A DNA stretch of 64,000 nt, from positions 1-64,000 of the forward strand of contig CAZDKK010000003.1 of assembly GCA_964506245.1 (NCBI GenBank). The letters are read 5' to 3'. The notes beneath the pieces were generated by a model. It did not search any database, was not told where the DNA came from, and worked only from the letters and a program-made list of their open reading frames with translations. This document shows, in pieces, positions 36,923 to 46,247 of this stretch. The translations under genes and the position numbers were made by a program. The stretch is from CAZDKK01 sp964506245. GTDB lineage: Bacteria; Eisenbacteria; RBG-16-71-46; CAIMUX01; WJJG01. Position 1 is the first letter of the stretch. Each line of letters begins with the position of its first letter.

Positions 36923-39292
36923 ATGAGCTACCCCTTCGGCCCCCGGCGGGGCATCGTCATCAACATCGCCGACGAGCTGGAGAAAGCGCACAGTCCGCTC
37001 ACCGACGCTGAGCTGGAATCCTTCGAGTTCTTCGATCTCGTGTACCGTTCCCTCTGCGCGATCCTCTACAACTACGTCCCCGGCTCCGGTCACCCGGGGG
37101 GCTCGATCTCGTCGGGGAGGTACGTGCAGGCCGTCCTCTTCGACGCGCTGGAGTATGACCTCTCGAATCCCGAGGAGCCCACGGCCGACATCCTTTCCTA
37201 CGCCGCCGGGCACAAGGCGCTGGGGCTCTACGCGGTCTGGGCTCTGCGGAACGAGGTCGCGCGCATCTGCCGCCCGGATCTGCTGGCCACTGAGGAACGC
37301 TTCCAGTTCCGGCTGGAGGATCTGCTCGGATTTCGCCGCAACCCGACCCAGAGCACGCCGCTCTTTCTCAAGTACAGGGCGCGTGCGTTGGACGGCCATC
37401 CCACCCCGACCACGCCGTTCGTCAAGCTCTCCACCGGGGCGTCGGGCGTCGGCGTCGCCTCCACCATCGGCTTGGCGCTCGGGGCCCTGGACGCGTACCG
37501 CGATGACCCGCCCCGCGTGCACATGGTGGAGGGTGAGGGGGGAATGACCCCCGGCCGCGTTTGCGAGGCGATGGCCGGCGCGGGCACGCTGGGCCTGCGC
37601 AACGTCTTCATGCACGTGGATTGGAACCAGGCGTCCATCGACAGCAACAAGGTCTGCCGCGACGGCGGGACGCCGGGGGACTACGTCCAGTGGGATCCCG
37701 TCGAGTTTGCCCACCTCCACGACTGGAATGCCATCCTCGTCCCGGGCGGCATGGACTTCCGCCAGATCGTCGCCGCCCAGCGACACGCCCTGCGACTGGA
37801 CAACGGCCAGCCGACCGCGATCGTGTACCGCACGATCAAGGGCTGGCAGTACGGCATCGAGGGCCGCGCGTCGCACGGCGCCGGTCACAAGCTGTGCTCG
37901 CCGGGCTTCCAGGCCGCGGTCGCCCAGCTCGCCGCCGAAGCCGGTTCGCCAGTGCCGCGGTGCGACAGCAGCGACCCGCGCTGCCACGGGACCGACGCGG
38001 TGGTCATCGAGGCCTGCTACTGGGATGCGCTGCAGATGGTCCGCGCGGCGCTCGAGAAGCACTCCGCGCGGATCGCGCCGCTGGCGGAGCGTCTCGCACA
38101 GGCCAAGGCCCGCCTGCGGAAGCGCGCGCGAGCCCCCCGGGCCGGCGCTCCGAACCTGGCGCGCATCTACGACGCGGAGCGGGTCAGCCCGCGGCAGACG
38201 CCGTCCGAGCTCGTCCTGAGGGTGGGCAGCGCGACGACCCTGCGCGATGCGTTGGGCAACGTCCTGAACCACTTGAACAAGCTGTCCGGCGGCGCGTTCC
38301 TCGTGGGGGCGGCCGACCTGCTGGGCTCGACCTCCGTCGCGAACGTGGCCAAGGGCTTCCCGGAGGGGTACCTGCAATCTAGGCACAACGCCGATGCGCG
38401 GCTCATCGCGGTGGGAGGCATCTGCGAAGACGCCATCACCGGCGTGCTCTCCGGGCTCTCGAGCTTCGGCTGGCACATCGGCGTGGGCTCCTCCTACGGC
38501 GCGTTCATCGCGCCGCTGGGTCACATCGCCGCACGCCTGCACGGCATCGGCATGCAGGCCCGGCGCCAGCTCGTGCCGGATGTGCCCTACCGGACCTTCA
38601 TCATGATCTGCGCCCATGCGGGGCTGAAGACGGGCGAGGACGGACCGACGCACGCCGATCCCCAGCCGCTCCAGCTCCTGCAGGAGAACTTCCCCAAGGG
38701 CGTGATGATCACGCTGACACCTTGGGACCCGCAGGAGATGTGGCCCCTGGTCATCGCCGCTCTCCAGAAGCGGCCCGCGGTGCTCGCGCCGTTTGTCACG
38801 CGGCCGCCGGAGCCCGTGCTCGACCGCGCGGGCCTCGGCCTGCCGGACCCCGCGGCAACGATCCAGGGTGTGTACGCCCTGCGCCACGCTGATCCGAAGA
38901 GCAAGCGCGACGGGACCGTCGTGCTCCAGGAGAGCGCCGTCACCTATGCGTTCCTGGAACAGGCCCTGCCGCTCGTCGAGAAGGCGGGCCTGAACCTGAA
39001 CGTGTTCTACATCTCGTCCGCAGAGCTGTTCAGCCTGCTGCCCCCCGAGGAGCAGGCACGCATCTTCCCCGAGGAGCTGGCACAGGAAGCCATGGGGATC
39101 ACGGGGTTCACCCTGCCGACGCTCTACCGCTGGATCCGCTCCGACCGCGGCCGGTCCTGCTCCCTGCATCCATTTCAGAAGGGCCACTACCTCGGCAGCG
39201 GCGCCGGCCACGCGGTCCTGCGCGAAGCGGGCCTGGATGGTGAGAGCCAGTTCCGGGCGATCGAAGCGTATGTCCGGGGGAGACGCGGCTGA
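36923..39292 (+). CDS. Transketolase-like thiamine-diphosphate enzyme
   Basis: 789-aa single-chain ThDP enzyme with transketolase/pyruvate dehydrogenase E1 layout. The N-terminal PP domain has GSGHPGGSISSGRYVQAVLF, the SYAAGHKALGLYAVW segment, STGASGVGVASTIGLALG and the ThDP/Mg site G204-E-G-G followed by NVFMHVDWNQ. The usual motif is GDG...N, so Asp is replaced by Glu. The middle Pyr domain runs from about 420 (GGICEDAITGVLSGL contains the expected catalytic Glu). A transketolase C-terminal domain closes it (FYISSAELFSLL ... HPFQKGHYLGSG). The sugar or 2-oxoacid substrate is unknown. ATG 36923 has GAGGAT upstream. A hairpin follows the stop codon. Confidence 0.8.
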   Translation: MSYPFGPRRGIVINIADELEKAHSPLTDAELESFEFFDLVYRSLCAILYNYVPGSGHPGGSISSGRYVQAVLFDALEYDLSNPEEPTADILSYAAGHKALGLYAVWALRNEVARICRPDLLATEERFQFRLEDLLGFRRNPTQSTPLFLKYRARALDGHPTPTTPFVKLSTGASGVGVASTIGLALGALDAYRDDPPRVHMVEGEGGMTPGRVCEAMAGAGTLGLRNVFMHVDWNQASIDSNKVCRDGGTPGDYVQWDPVEFAHLHDWNAILVPGGMDFRQIVAAQRHALRLDNGQPTAIVYRTIKGWQYGIEGRASHGAGHKLCSPGFQAAVAQLAAEAGSPVPRCDSSDPRCHGTDAVVIEACYWDALQMVRAALEKHSARIAPLAERLAQAKARLRKRARAPRAGAPNLARIYDAERVSPRQTPSELVLRVGSATTLRDALGNVLNHLNKLSGGAFLVGAADLLGSTSVANVAKGFPEGYLQSRHNADARLIAVGGICEDAITGVLSGLSSFGWHIGVGSSYGAFIAPLGHIAARLHGIGMQARRQLVPDVPYRTFIMICAHAGLKTGEDGPTHADPQPLQLLQENFPKGVMITLTPWDPQEMWPLVIAALQKRPAVLAPFVTRPPEPVLDRAGLGLPDPAATIQGVYALRHADPKSKRDGTVVLQESAVTYAFLEQALPLVEKAGLNLNVFYISSAELFSLLPPEEQARIFPEELAQEAMGITGFTLPTLYRWIRSDRGRSCSLHPFQKGHYLGSGAGHAVLREAGLDGESQFRAIEAYVRGRRG

Positions 39293-39298
39293 TCGTGT

Positions 39299-39331
39299 TC
39301 GGGCCGCGGGGTCCCGTCCTCTCAGGCCCGA
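39299..39331. terminator. Hairpin between transketolase-like gene and ovoA
   Basis: TCGGGCC (39299-39305) pairs with GGCCCGA (39325-39331); the 19-nt loop can fold further (GGGG/TCCC). It lies just after the transketolase stop in a convergent gap. Confidence 0.45.
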
Positions 39332-39388
39332 GCGGGGCTCGGCGGGTGGAACCGTGTCATCGGTCCCCCGGCCAGGCCGCGGGCAAGC

Positions 39389-41485
39389 TCAGCCGCCGAG
39401 TCGCCGCCAGAGGCTCACCTGCTCGGTGAGCACCGTGAGTCGCCGGGCATTCTCATGGCGCACGCGCGGTAGATCCACCGGATCTCCCACCTGTTCGAAA
39501 GCGCCCGCGAGGATCTCCCGGATGACCGCATGGTCGATCTGGTTGTCGCCCGTGCCGTCCTTGAAGCCGCCCAACCAGGCCGCGCGCGGCGTACGTTCCT
39601 CGCGCCACTGCCAAGGGCAGGCCAGGACCAGCAGGCCCCCCGGGGCGACGAATCGGTTGATCGCCTGGAGGAAGGCGCGCGGCGCGGCCATGTTGTCGAG
39701 CAGATCCGTGGCCACCACCAGATCGAAAGTGCCCCACTTGGCCTGGAGGTTGGCCGCGTTGTCCTGGAAGAACTGCGTGCGCCCGGCGGTCTCTGTCAGC
39801 CCGAAGTCCGCGAGGCGCTTCTCGTGGAAGGAGTCGATCTCCGCCTCCAGCGGCAGCGTGTAGTGGATCTGCCCGCGTCGCTGCATGGCATCGGCCACGC
39901 GCACGAAGCGAGCGGAGAAGTCGAGACCGAGCACGCGCTCGTGGCGGCGGGCCAGCTCGAAGGCCAGCCGCCCGGCGCCGCAGTTGATGTGCAGGGCCGC
40001 GCCTCCACCGTGGCGCGCGATGAGGTCGGCCAGGGCCCGATAGAAGTTGCCGATGCCGAGCTGATCCTCGCCCCAGTGCGCCTCGCACGTGCGCGTGACG
40101 TCGCGCTCGGTGATGTAGGGATCGCCGTGGCTGGGCACCGCGTGCGCGGCGCGCACGTAGCGCAGGCCGGCGTGCTGGAAGAAGTGGCGCCGGAAAGCGT
40201 AGCGGGAATCGCGCAGGGCCTCGTTGCCCGTGGAGATCCAGCTTCCACCCTTGATCAGGTTGTGGAGGTCATCGAAAGTGGGCGTGGAGAAGTCGTCATA
40301 GGCTGGGTGGACGCGGAAGCCGGCGAAGGGATAGATTGGCGTCTCGGTCCACTGCCAGACATTGCCCACCAGATCGAAGAAGTCCCCCTGACGGAAGCGG
40401 TCGACCGGGCAGCTCGAAGCCCAGTGTTCCAGATGGATGTTGCCCGGCACGGTGCGCCAAGCAGGAGGGTCTCCTTCGATCGCGCGGTCGCGCATCAAGT
40501 ACCACTCGTCCTCGCTGGGCAGCCGGATGGGTTCGCCGGTCCGATGGGCCAACCAGGTGCAGAAGGCCTTGGCCTCGAGCTGGTTGACCTCGACGGGCCA
40601 ATTCCAGGGCAGGTCGATCTCGGCCGCCATGCAGCGCAGGCGCCAGCCGCCGTTGGTCCGGCGCCAGAAGAGCGGGTGAGTGGCCTGACGGTAGGTGCGC
40701 CAGCGCCATCCTTCTTCCGTCCACCAGCGAGCGTTCTCGTATCCGCCATCCTCGACGAAGGCCAGGTACTCGCGATGACTGACCAGCATCCGGGATGCGG
40801 CGAAGGGGGAGATCTCGGCGCGGTGGCGACCGTACTCGTTGTCCCAGCCGTAGAGCGGGTCATCCCAGGACTTGCCCAGCTCCACGCGACCGCCGGCGAC
40901 CGGCACCAGCTCATTGGCCGGCGGCTCGCCGCGCTCGGGGCACAGCGGCCAGTGCTCGCTCTGGCGCAGCAGCTCCAGGGGCAGCTGGCGGATGAGCACC
41001 GAGGAGGTCTCGAGGTGGATGCGCGAGTGCTCGATCCCCATCAGGATCACCCAGAACGGGTGATCCCAGCCGATGGGCAGGGTGAGGGGCAGCGAGCGAA
41101 TGCGCTCGTCCACCATCGCGCGCACGCGGCGGCGATAGTCCCAGACGGCCCCGACGGGGGGCCAGTCGTAGTGGCTCTCGTCGAGGTCGTCCCAGCTCAT
41201 CTCGTCCACGCCGATGGCGAACATCGACTCGAACCGCGGATCGACGCGCGCATCGAGCGCCTTGCCCATGATGAGCTTGTTGACGTAGAAGGCGGCGGTG
41301 TGTCCCAGGTAGAAGATGAGCGGGTGGCGCAGGGGATCGGCCCGGCGGTAGAAGGCCTCGTCCTTCGCCATGACGTCGAAAAGCTCCTCGTCGAGGTCAA
41401 AGGAAGCATGAAAGTAGCGCCGAATCTCTTCGCGCTTGGCCTCGGGGTCATCCCCGTCGAGGAGGATGGTGCGGTCCGTCATCAT
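39389..41485 (-). CDS. ovoA: OvoA, 5-histidylcysteine sulfoxide synthase with C-terminal methyltransferase
   Basis: 698-aa ovothiol A biosynthesis enzyme. The N-terminal DinB-like domain carries the iron-binding histidines: His62 in LGHTAAFYVNKL and His153/His157 in GIEHSRIHLETS. The middle is a C-type-lectin/FGE-like domain (about 190-440: LPSEDEWYLMRD, DLVGNVWQWTETP, KGGSWISTGN). From about 450 it is a SAM methyltransferase (LHINCGAGRLAFELARR; VVATDLLDNM) expected to N1-methylate the 4-mercaptohistidine. It would join cysteine and histidine with oxygen, then methylate after C-S lyase action. ATG 41485 has AAGGAG upstream. No separate OvoB lyase is seen nearby. The aminotransferase at 35608 is a conceivable but unproven lyase substitute. 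Confidence 0.9.
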   Translation of the reverse strand: MMTDRTILLDGDDPEAKREEIRRYFHASFDLDEELFDVMAKDEAFYRRADPLRHPLIFYLGHTAAFYVNKLIMGKALDARVDPRFESMFAIGVDEMSWDDLDESHYDWPPVGAVWDYRRRVRAMVDERIRSLPLTLPIGWDHPFWVILMGIEHSRIHLETSSVLIRQLPLELLRQSEHWPLCPERGEPPANELVPVAGGRVELGKSWDDPLYGWDNEYGRHRAEISPFAASRMLVSHREYLAFVEDGGYENARWWTEEGWRWRTYRQATHPLFWRRTNGGWRLRCMAAEIDLPWNWPVEVNQLEAKAFCTWLAHRTGEPIRLPSEDEWYLMRDRAIEGDPPAWRTVPGNIHLEHWASSCPVDRFRQGDFFDLVGNVWQWTETPIYPFAGFRVHPAYDDFSTPTFDDLHNLIKGGSWISTGNEALRDSRYAFRRHFFQHAGLRYVRAAHAVPSHGDPYITERDVTRTCEAHWGEDQLGIGNFYRALADLIARHGGGAALHINCGAGRLAFELARRHERVLGLDFSARFVRVADAMQRRGQIHYTLPLEAEIDSFHEKRLADFGLTETAGRTQFFQDNAANLQAKWGTFDLVVATDLLDNMAAPRAFLQAINRFVAPGGLLVLACPWQWREERTPRAAWLGGFKDGTGDNQIDHAVIREILAGAFEQVGDPVDLPRVRHENARRLTVLTEQVSLWRRLGG

Positions 41486-41656
41486 GGCGAGCTCCTTGCC
41501 CCGGAATCCCGGCGATCCCGGCCACCTGCCCGCAGATCACCCAGGTCGCCGGCGCCGGTTCCCGATGATCCGGAAGCGACGCGCAGCCTAGCACGGGGGC
41601 AGCCAGGTGGGCCAGATCGGGTGGCGCTGGATGGAGCGGAGGGGGATCGGGGTATC

Positions 41657-42610
41657 TCAGCGCGACCGCGCTCGCTCGATCCGCGACAGCAGATCGCGGG
41701 CCTCATCCGCGCGTGTGCCGCCGCTCTCCGCTATGCGCGCCAGATGCTCCCGCGCCGGCCCGAGCCTCCCCGCCGCCAGATGGGCATTGGCGAGCTGCCA
41801 CTGATACTCCGCGATCAGCTCCGGGTCGGCCGTGTGCGCCAGCCCGCTCTCGAGCGCTTCGACCGCGGCGGCCGGGGCATCTGCCAGCAACTGCGCCGAG
41901 CCCAGATACAGGAACACGGTCTCGTGGGTAGGCTCGAGCTGCGCCGCGCGCGCGAATTCCTCAGCCGACTCGCGGTAGTTCCCCCGCGCGTAGAGCTCCA
42001 GGCCGCTGCGATAGGCCAGCTCGTACTCCCCGGCGCCCAGGGGCCCCCGCACGGAAAGCACGGCCAGTGGCTCCAGCCGCGCCAGCCCCGTGACCTCCGG
42101 TCCTACCCGCGACGGCTGCACGAGCAGGATCAGCGCCACGCACGCCGCCGCGGCCAGCGCCGCCGCACCCCAGCCCCAGCGCGGCAGCCGCCCGAGGGAA
42201 TCGGTGATGGCCCCACGGAGGCGGGTCCACCAAGACGCCGCCGCCTGCGCCGCCAGCTCCGGTGTGGTTGCGAGGGCTTCGGGCGGCGCCGGCAACGCCT
42301 CGAGCCAGGTGAGCTGCTCGCGGCACGTGCGGCAGCCGTCCAGATGGGCCTGTTCGTCTGGGGTCGGTGCGCCTCGGTCGGCGTCGGCCAGCGCGACCAG
42401 CCGCTCCGGCCGCAGGTGGCGTGCACCCGCGGCCAGCACATCGTCGCGCCACCGTTCTGCGTGGGCGAAGAGGTCACGGCAGGTCTCGCAGCTCTCGAGG
42501 TGTGCCCGCACCCGTGCCGCGGACTCCGCGGACAGGCGGCCCTCCAGGTAATCGCAGAGGAGATCGGCCGCGTGTCCATCCGCCGGGATGTCAGTCGGAT
42601 GCGACTTCAC
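41657..42610 (-). CDS. Zinc-finger anti-sigma factor with TPR-like periplasmic part
   Basis: About 317-aa membrane protein with two tandem cytoplasmic anti-sigma zinc-finger units (HLESCETCRDLF near 40 and HLDGCRTCREQL near 100, both HxxxCxxC). A single TM helix follows (WGWGAAALAAAACVALILLV), then an extracytoplasmic TPR-like tail (YRSGLELYARGNYRESAEEFARAAQLEP...). The start is taken as GTG 42610, which has GGGGAGG 4 nt upstream and overlaps the sigma-factor gene by 20 nt. It should hold the neighbouring ECF sigma factor inactive until a signal reaches the periplasmic part. It is third in the unit with the CHAT-TPR protein and the sigma factor. Confidence 0.8.
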   Translation of the reverse strand: MKSHPTDIPADGHAADLLCDYLEGRLSAESAARVRAHLESCETCRDLFAHAERWRDDVLAAGARHLRPERLVALADADRGAPTPDEQAHLDGCRTCREQLTWLEALPAPPEALATTPELAAQAAASWWTRLRGAITDSLGRLPRWGWGAAALAAAACVALILLVQPSRVGPEVTGLARLEPLAVLSVRGPLGAGEYELAYRSGLELYARGNYRESAEEFARAAQLEPTHETVFLYLGSAQLLADAPAAAVEALESGLAHTADPELIAEYQWQLANAHLAAGRLGPAREHLARIAESGGTRADEARDLLSRIERARSR

Positions 42611-43121
42611 GTGCCCTCCCCATGCAGCGGCTCGCTCGAGCCCGCACCGATGATTCGGCCAGGTCCAGCTCGGCCGCCAGCTCTGTATAACTGGCGCCGT
42701 CGAAGTAAAGCCTCTCGAGCAGGTGGCGGCAGTCGTGGCTGAGCTGCGTGAGGATGCGGTAGAGGAGTGTCCTGCGTTCGGGGTCCTCACCGGTCGCACC
42801 CATCGCCGTGCCGCCCTCCTCGCGCACGCGGCGCCGCCGCGCACTCCGGGCGATCTGCAGGTAGACCGAGCGCACGATGGCGTAGATGTAGGCGCGCTCC
42901 GGTCCGCCGGGGCGGTACTGCTCCAGCCCGACCGTGAAGACCTTCCGGCTCGCCTCCTGCGCGACGTCCTCCCAAGACAGCCCCGCATCCCCGCCCGGGC
43001 CGGTCCCCCAGCACACGTGGCGCGCGTAACCGCGGATCAGCTCGGCCAGCTCACGCTCCGCCCAGGCCTCGCCGCGTCGCGCGGCCTCGATCAGCGGCTT
43101 GCTGCCCTTGCTCCCCACCAT
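42591..43121 (-). CDS. ECF-type RNA polymerase sigma factor
   Basis: 176-aa extracytoplasmic-function sigma factor. Region 2 covers about 10-90 (LSWEDVAQEASRKVF, AYIYAIVRSVYLQIARSARRRR) and region 4 about 115-172 (LSHDCRHLLERLYFDGASYTELAAELDLAESSVRARASRCM, a helix-turn-helix). The segment between the two regions is Arg- and Glu-rich. It overlaps the anti-sigma gene, the usual arrangement for co-expressed partners. The third partner, a secreted CHAT-TPR protein, lies 68 nt upstream and may be a target or an input. Confidence 0.85.
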   Translation of the reverse strand: MVGSKGSKPLIEAARRGEAWAERELAELIRGYARHVCWGTGPGGDAGLSWEDVAQEASRKVFTVGLEQYRPGGPERAYIYAIVRSVYLQIARSARRRRVREEGGTAMGATGEDPERRTLLYRILTQLSHDCRHLLERLYFDGASYTELAAELDLAESSVRARASRCMGRAREVASD

Positions 43122-43189
43122 CTGCCGCGCTCACCTCTACCTATGCCGCCGGCCCGGTCTTCGCTGCGCGGGACACCGCCGGTCGCGCA

Positions 43190-45886
43190 TCACTGTCCCG
43201 CTCCGAACAGAACGAACCCGGCCCAGTAGTAAGGATGCTCCCACCGCGACCGGCCAGCGTCATCCCCCTGGTTCCGCAACCAGGCCTTGGCATCCTGGAG
43301 CGCCTCGCCCTCCGATCCAGCGGGTCGCTCGACCAGGTTGCGATAGAAGCGTCCCATCAGTCGCGCGGTCGCCTCGTCGCTCACGCTCCACAGGCTCACC
43401 AGCAGATTGCGCGCCCCTGCCTGGAGAAACGCGTGCGCGAAGCCCACGTAACCCTCGCCGGCCACCGCCCGCCCCAGCCCGGTCTCGCACGCGCTCAGCG
43501 ACACGAGGCGCGCGCGCAGCCTCCAGGTGCGTGCGATCTCGCCCGCGGTGAGCCAACCGTCCGGGGCGGTGCCGTCCGCGTACGGAGTTTCCTTGCGTGC
43601 CTCGTCCTGGCCGGAGAGGGCCAGCGCGGAGAGCTGCGGCTCCTCGTCGTTGGCCTGCGCATGCGTCGCGAAGTGGATGAGGTCGAAATCGTCCAGGCGT
43701 CCCGCGGCGGACAGCGCCGCCAGGGCCGACTCCGTCATCCCGGCACCGGTGAGCCTCTCCGCGCCCGGGAGCGTCGCCGCCAGGCTCTCCAGCTCGGCCC
43801 GCGCCCACGGCAGCGGCCAAAGGGACTTGGCCGCATCCGTCACCGGATCACCGAGCAAGAGCATCGCTGGAGTGCCGCGCTGCACGCCTGGACGGTGACG
43901 GAGCTCAGCATAGACAGTGGCGGAGGGAGCATAGGAGATCGCCCAGAGCTCGTTCAGGAATCGATCCCCGTCATCGGACAGAGCCTCCAGGGGCACGCCC
44001 AGCATGGCGCCCGACGGCACGACGACGATCCGTGTGACCCCCACCAGGTCGCCGCGCACGGGTGCGATGCGCTCCTGCCAGAGCCGATGCGCGAGATCGC
44101 GCAGCCCCGCTGTCATGCGCGGCGCTAGCCCGAGACGCCCCGGCTTGCGCAGCTCCGCGCGCAGCTCTCCGGCCAGGCCCCCGCCGGCGCCATCGAGCCG
44201 GACCCAATGCACCGGCCCCGCGGCGCGAATGGCGTAGACCCAGGAATCCTGCCCGTCGGGCTGATCGTCCACATCCACCCAACCGACGATGGCCGACCGA
44301 TCGTCCAGCGCGCTCTGCACGCGCGCGAGGTCGAAGGGCTCGGTCGCGGAGTTGCCCGTACGCTCGCTGCCGGCCGCCAGCAGCTCCGCGAGCAAGCGGC
44401 CCCGGCCGCGCTCGCACGCCCGCCAGGCGTCGTCGCCGCGTCCCAGGTGCAGATAGGCTGCTGCCAGCCGCTCGTAGGGTGGCTCCTGAAAGGTCGCGCG
44501 CACCAGGTCGCGCGCGAGGGCGCGACGCGATGTCTCGTAGACCCGGGCCGCCTGCTCCAGCAGCGCAACCGCCCCCGCGTCGTCCCCCTGGGCGCGGCGG
44601 CAGCGCCCCATGAGCACGTAGCTCTCCACCAGATCAGCGTGCGACTCGCCCAAGCTCTCACGCTGGATCTCCAGGGTTTCACGGCCCAACAGCTCCGCCG
44701 GTCCGAGACGCCCTTCGCGCAGGAGCGTGCGGGCCAGGGCGTGCTTGAATCGGGCGACGCTGGGGTGGCGTGCACCGAGGATCGCCTGCGCGCAGGCGAT
44801 CGCCTCGTGTTGAAGCTCCTCCGCACTCGTGAGCTGCCCGCGGCGCTCCCGCATCTCGCCCAACGCAAAGAGGCTCCAGGCCAGTTCCTCGTCGCGCCGC
44901 TCGGGTGCAGCCCGCTGGAGCTCGACCACGCGGACCAGCAGCGAGTCCGCCCGCTCGAGGTTCCCCCGCTCGCGCTCCGCAATCGCCAGGGCGCGCGTCG
45001 TGCGCAGCGTGCCCGGATCGCCCTCACCCAGCCGCGCGATCAGTTGCTCCCGCGCCTGGGACAGGACGCGCGCCGCCCGCGCGTAGTCACCCAGCCGCGA
45101 GTAGAGCAGACCCAGGTTGTGCAGACTGCCGATCGTCTGAAGGTGGGCCGGTCCCAGCAACCGCATGCGCATCGCCAGGACCTGGGTCCACAGCCTCTGG
45201 CAACCCATGAAGTCCCCGCGGTCGCCGAGCGCCGCACCCAGGTTGTTGAGGGCGGTGGCGACGAGCGGGTGGTCCTCACCCAGGAGCGCGCGGCGCATCG
45301 CCAGCGAGCGCCCGAGCTCTTCGACGGCCGCGTCGTACTCACCGAGCGCCATGAGGGTGCGTCCCAAGTCGTTGTGGCTGTCGGCTACATCCAGATCCGG
45401 CTCGCCCAAGAGGGCCCGCCGCGTGGCCAGCTGCGCGCGGGCCAACTCGGCAGCCTGACCGAAGGCCTCGGCCGCGAGCAACGCCTCGAAGCGCACAGCC
45501 TGCCCGTCAGCTTCGGCCAATTGCGCGCGGTCCGCCGCCGGCAGTGCGCACGCGCGTTCCAGCGCCGACGCGATGCAGGCCGTCTCGGTCTGCCACCAGG
45601 CTGGAGCCGCGGCGCCGGTGTCGCGCCCGCGTAGCTCGCGCACGAATGCCAACGCCGCATCGTACGCACCAGTCGATCTGAGGCGCGCGAGTTCCGCGCG
45701 CACCTCCTCCGGATCGTCCGGCGCGCGGACACCGGCCACCGCCGTCAGAGGCCGTTCGGGCGACTGCGCTGCCCGGTCCGCGCCGGCCGTGCCAGGCCAG
45801 CCACCGAGCAGTGCGCAAAGCGCAGCCAGGGGGATCCCGGCCCACCGCCCGCGGATGCAGCGGCTTGCCACGCTCACGCCAGTCAC
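43190..45886 (-). CDS. Exported TPR-CHAT protein (caspase-like peptidase fold)
   Basis: 898-aa protein with a signal peptide (GTG 45886 behind GGAGG; core GIPLAALCALLGGWPGTAGA). Residues about 150-480 are tetratricopeptide repeats of the kinesin-light-chain type (DSHNDLGRTLMALGEYDAAVEELGRSLAMR and similar). The C-terminal 330 residues are a CHAT domain with the predicted catalytic dyad His742 (IHFATHA) and Cys800 (SLSACETG) and the terminal WAGFVLFG signature. CHAT proteins belong to the caspase/separase clan and take part in bacterial defence and cell death, but an export signal places this one outside the cytoplasm. It heads an operon with an ECF sigma factor and its membrane anti-sigma factor. 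Confidence 0.88.
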   Translation of the reverse strand: MTGVSVASRCIRGRWAGIPLAALCALLGGWPGTAGADRAAQSPERPLTAVAGVRAPDDPEEVRAELARLRSTGAYDAALAFVRELRGRDTGAAAPAWWQTETACIASALERACALPAADRAQLAEADGQAVRFEALLAAEAFGQAAELARAQLATRRALLGEPDLDVADSHNDLGRTLMALGEYDAAVEELGRSLAMRRALLGEDHPLVATALNNLGAALGDRGDFMGCQRLWTQVLAMRMRLLGPAHLQTIGSLHNLGLLYSRLGDYARAARVLSQAREQLIARLGEGDPGTLRTTRALAIAERERGNLERADSLLVRVVELQRAAPERRDEELAWSLFALGEMRERRGQLTSAEELQHEAIACAQAILGARHPSVARFKHALARTLLREGRLGPAELLGRETLEIQRESLGESHADLVESYVLMGRCRRAQGDDAGAVALLEQAARVYETSRRALARDLVRATFQEPPYERLAAAYLHLGRGDDAWRACERGRGRLLAELLAAGSERTGNSATEPFDLARVQSALDDRSAIVGWVDVDDQPDGQDSWVYAIRAAGPVHWVRLDGAGGGLAGELRAELRKPGRLGLAPRMTAGLRDLAHRLWQERIAPVRGDLVGVTRIVVVPSGAMLGVPLEALSDDGDRFLNELWAISYAPSATVYAELRHRPGVQRGTPAMLLLGDPVTDAAKSLWPLPWARAELESLAATLPGAERLTGAGMTESALAALSAAGRLDDFDLIHFATHAQANDEEPQLSALALSGQDEARKETPYADGTAPDGWLTAGEIARTWRLRARLVSLSACETGLGRAVAGEGYVGFAHAFLQAGARNLLVSLWSVSDEATARLMGRFYRNLVERPAGSEGEALQDAKAWLRNQGDDAGRSRWEHPYYWAGFVLFGAGQ

Positions 45887-46247
45887 CTGTCGCCTCCACG
45901 CGGAGCTGCCCCGGGTCAGAGCAGACTCAGAAGGCTATTCTCCCACGGATTCCCTTTCTCCGCGAGGCCCGGGCATCATCGCGGCCCCGCGGCGGTTTGG
46001 CGCCGATGGGTGCGCCCCTGCTGGCGGTACGGCGTTGCGTGGCTGCCTCGGCGCTCCCGGCCCGGGGCAGACTTCGCAGCACTCCCCCGAACGGCGGCAT
46101 AGGTAGGGATGGAAGCGTTGAGTGAGCCGGTCTCGAGGTGCTCCTGTGGTTGAGGCCGGAGTCGGTGAAGGGAGGCTCGACCGCCATCAGGGGCAGGCGG
46201 GTGAGCAATCAGGGAACCGTCACAGGTCATAGAAGGAGTGCGCAGTC
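45887..46247. other. Intergenic region, 361 nt
   Basis: Divergent region between the CHAT-TPR gene and the exported-protein gene at 46248. Both ribosome sites lie at its edges; no clear promoter, RNA or repeat is seen. Confidence 0.5.

Noticed and set aside
36644..39211. An 855-codon minus-strand frame opposite the transketolase-like gene
   Set aside because: It is the mirror of the real gene; no motif or ribosome site supports it.
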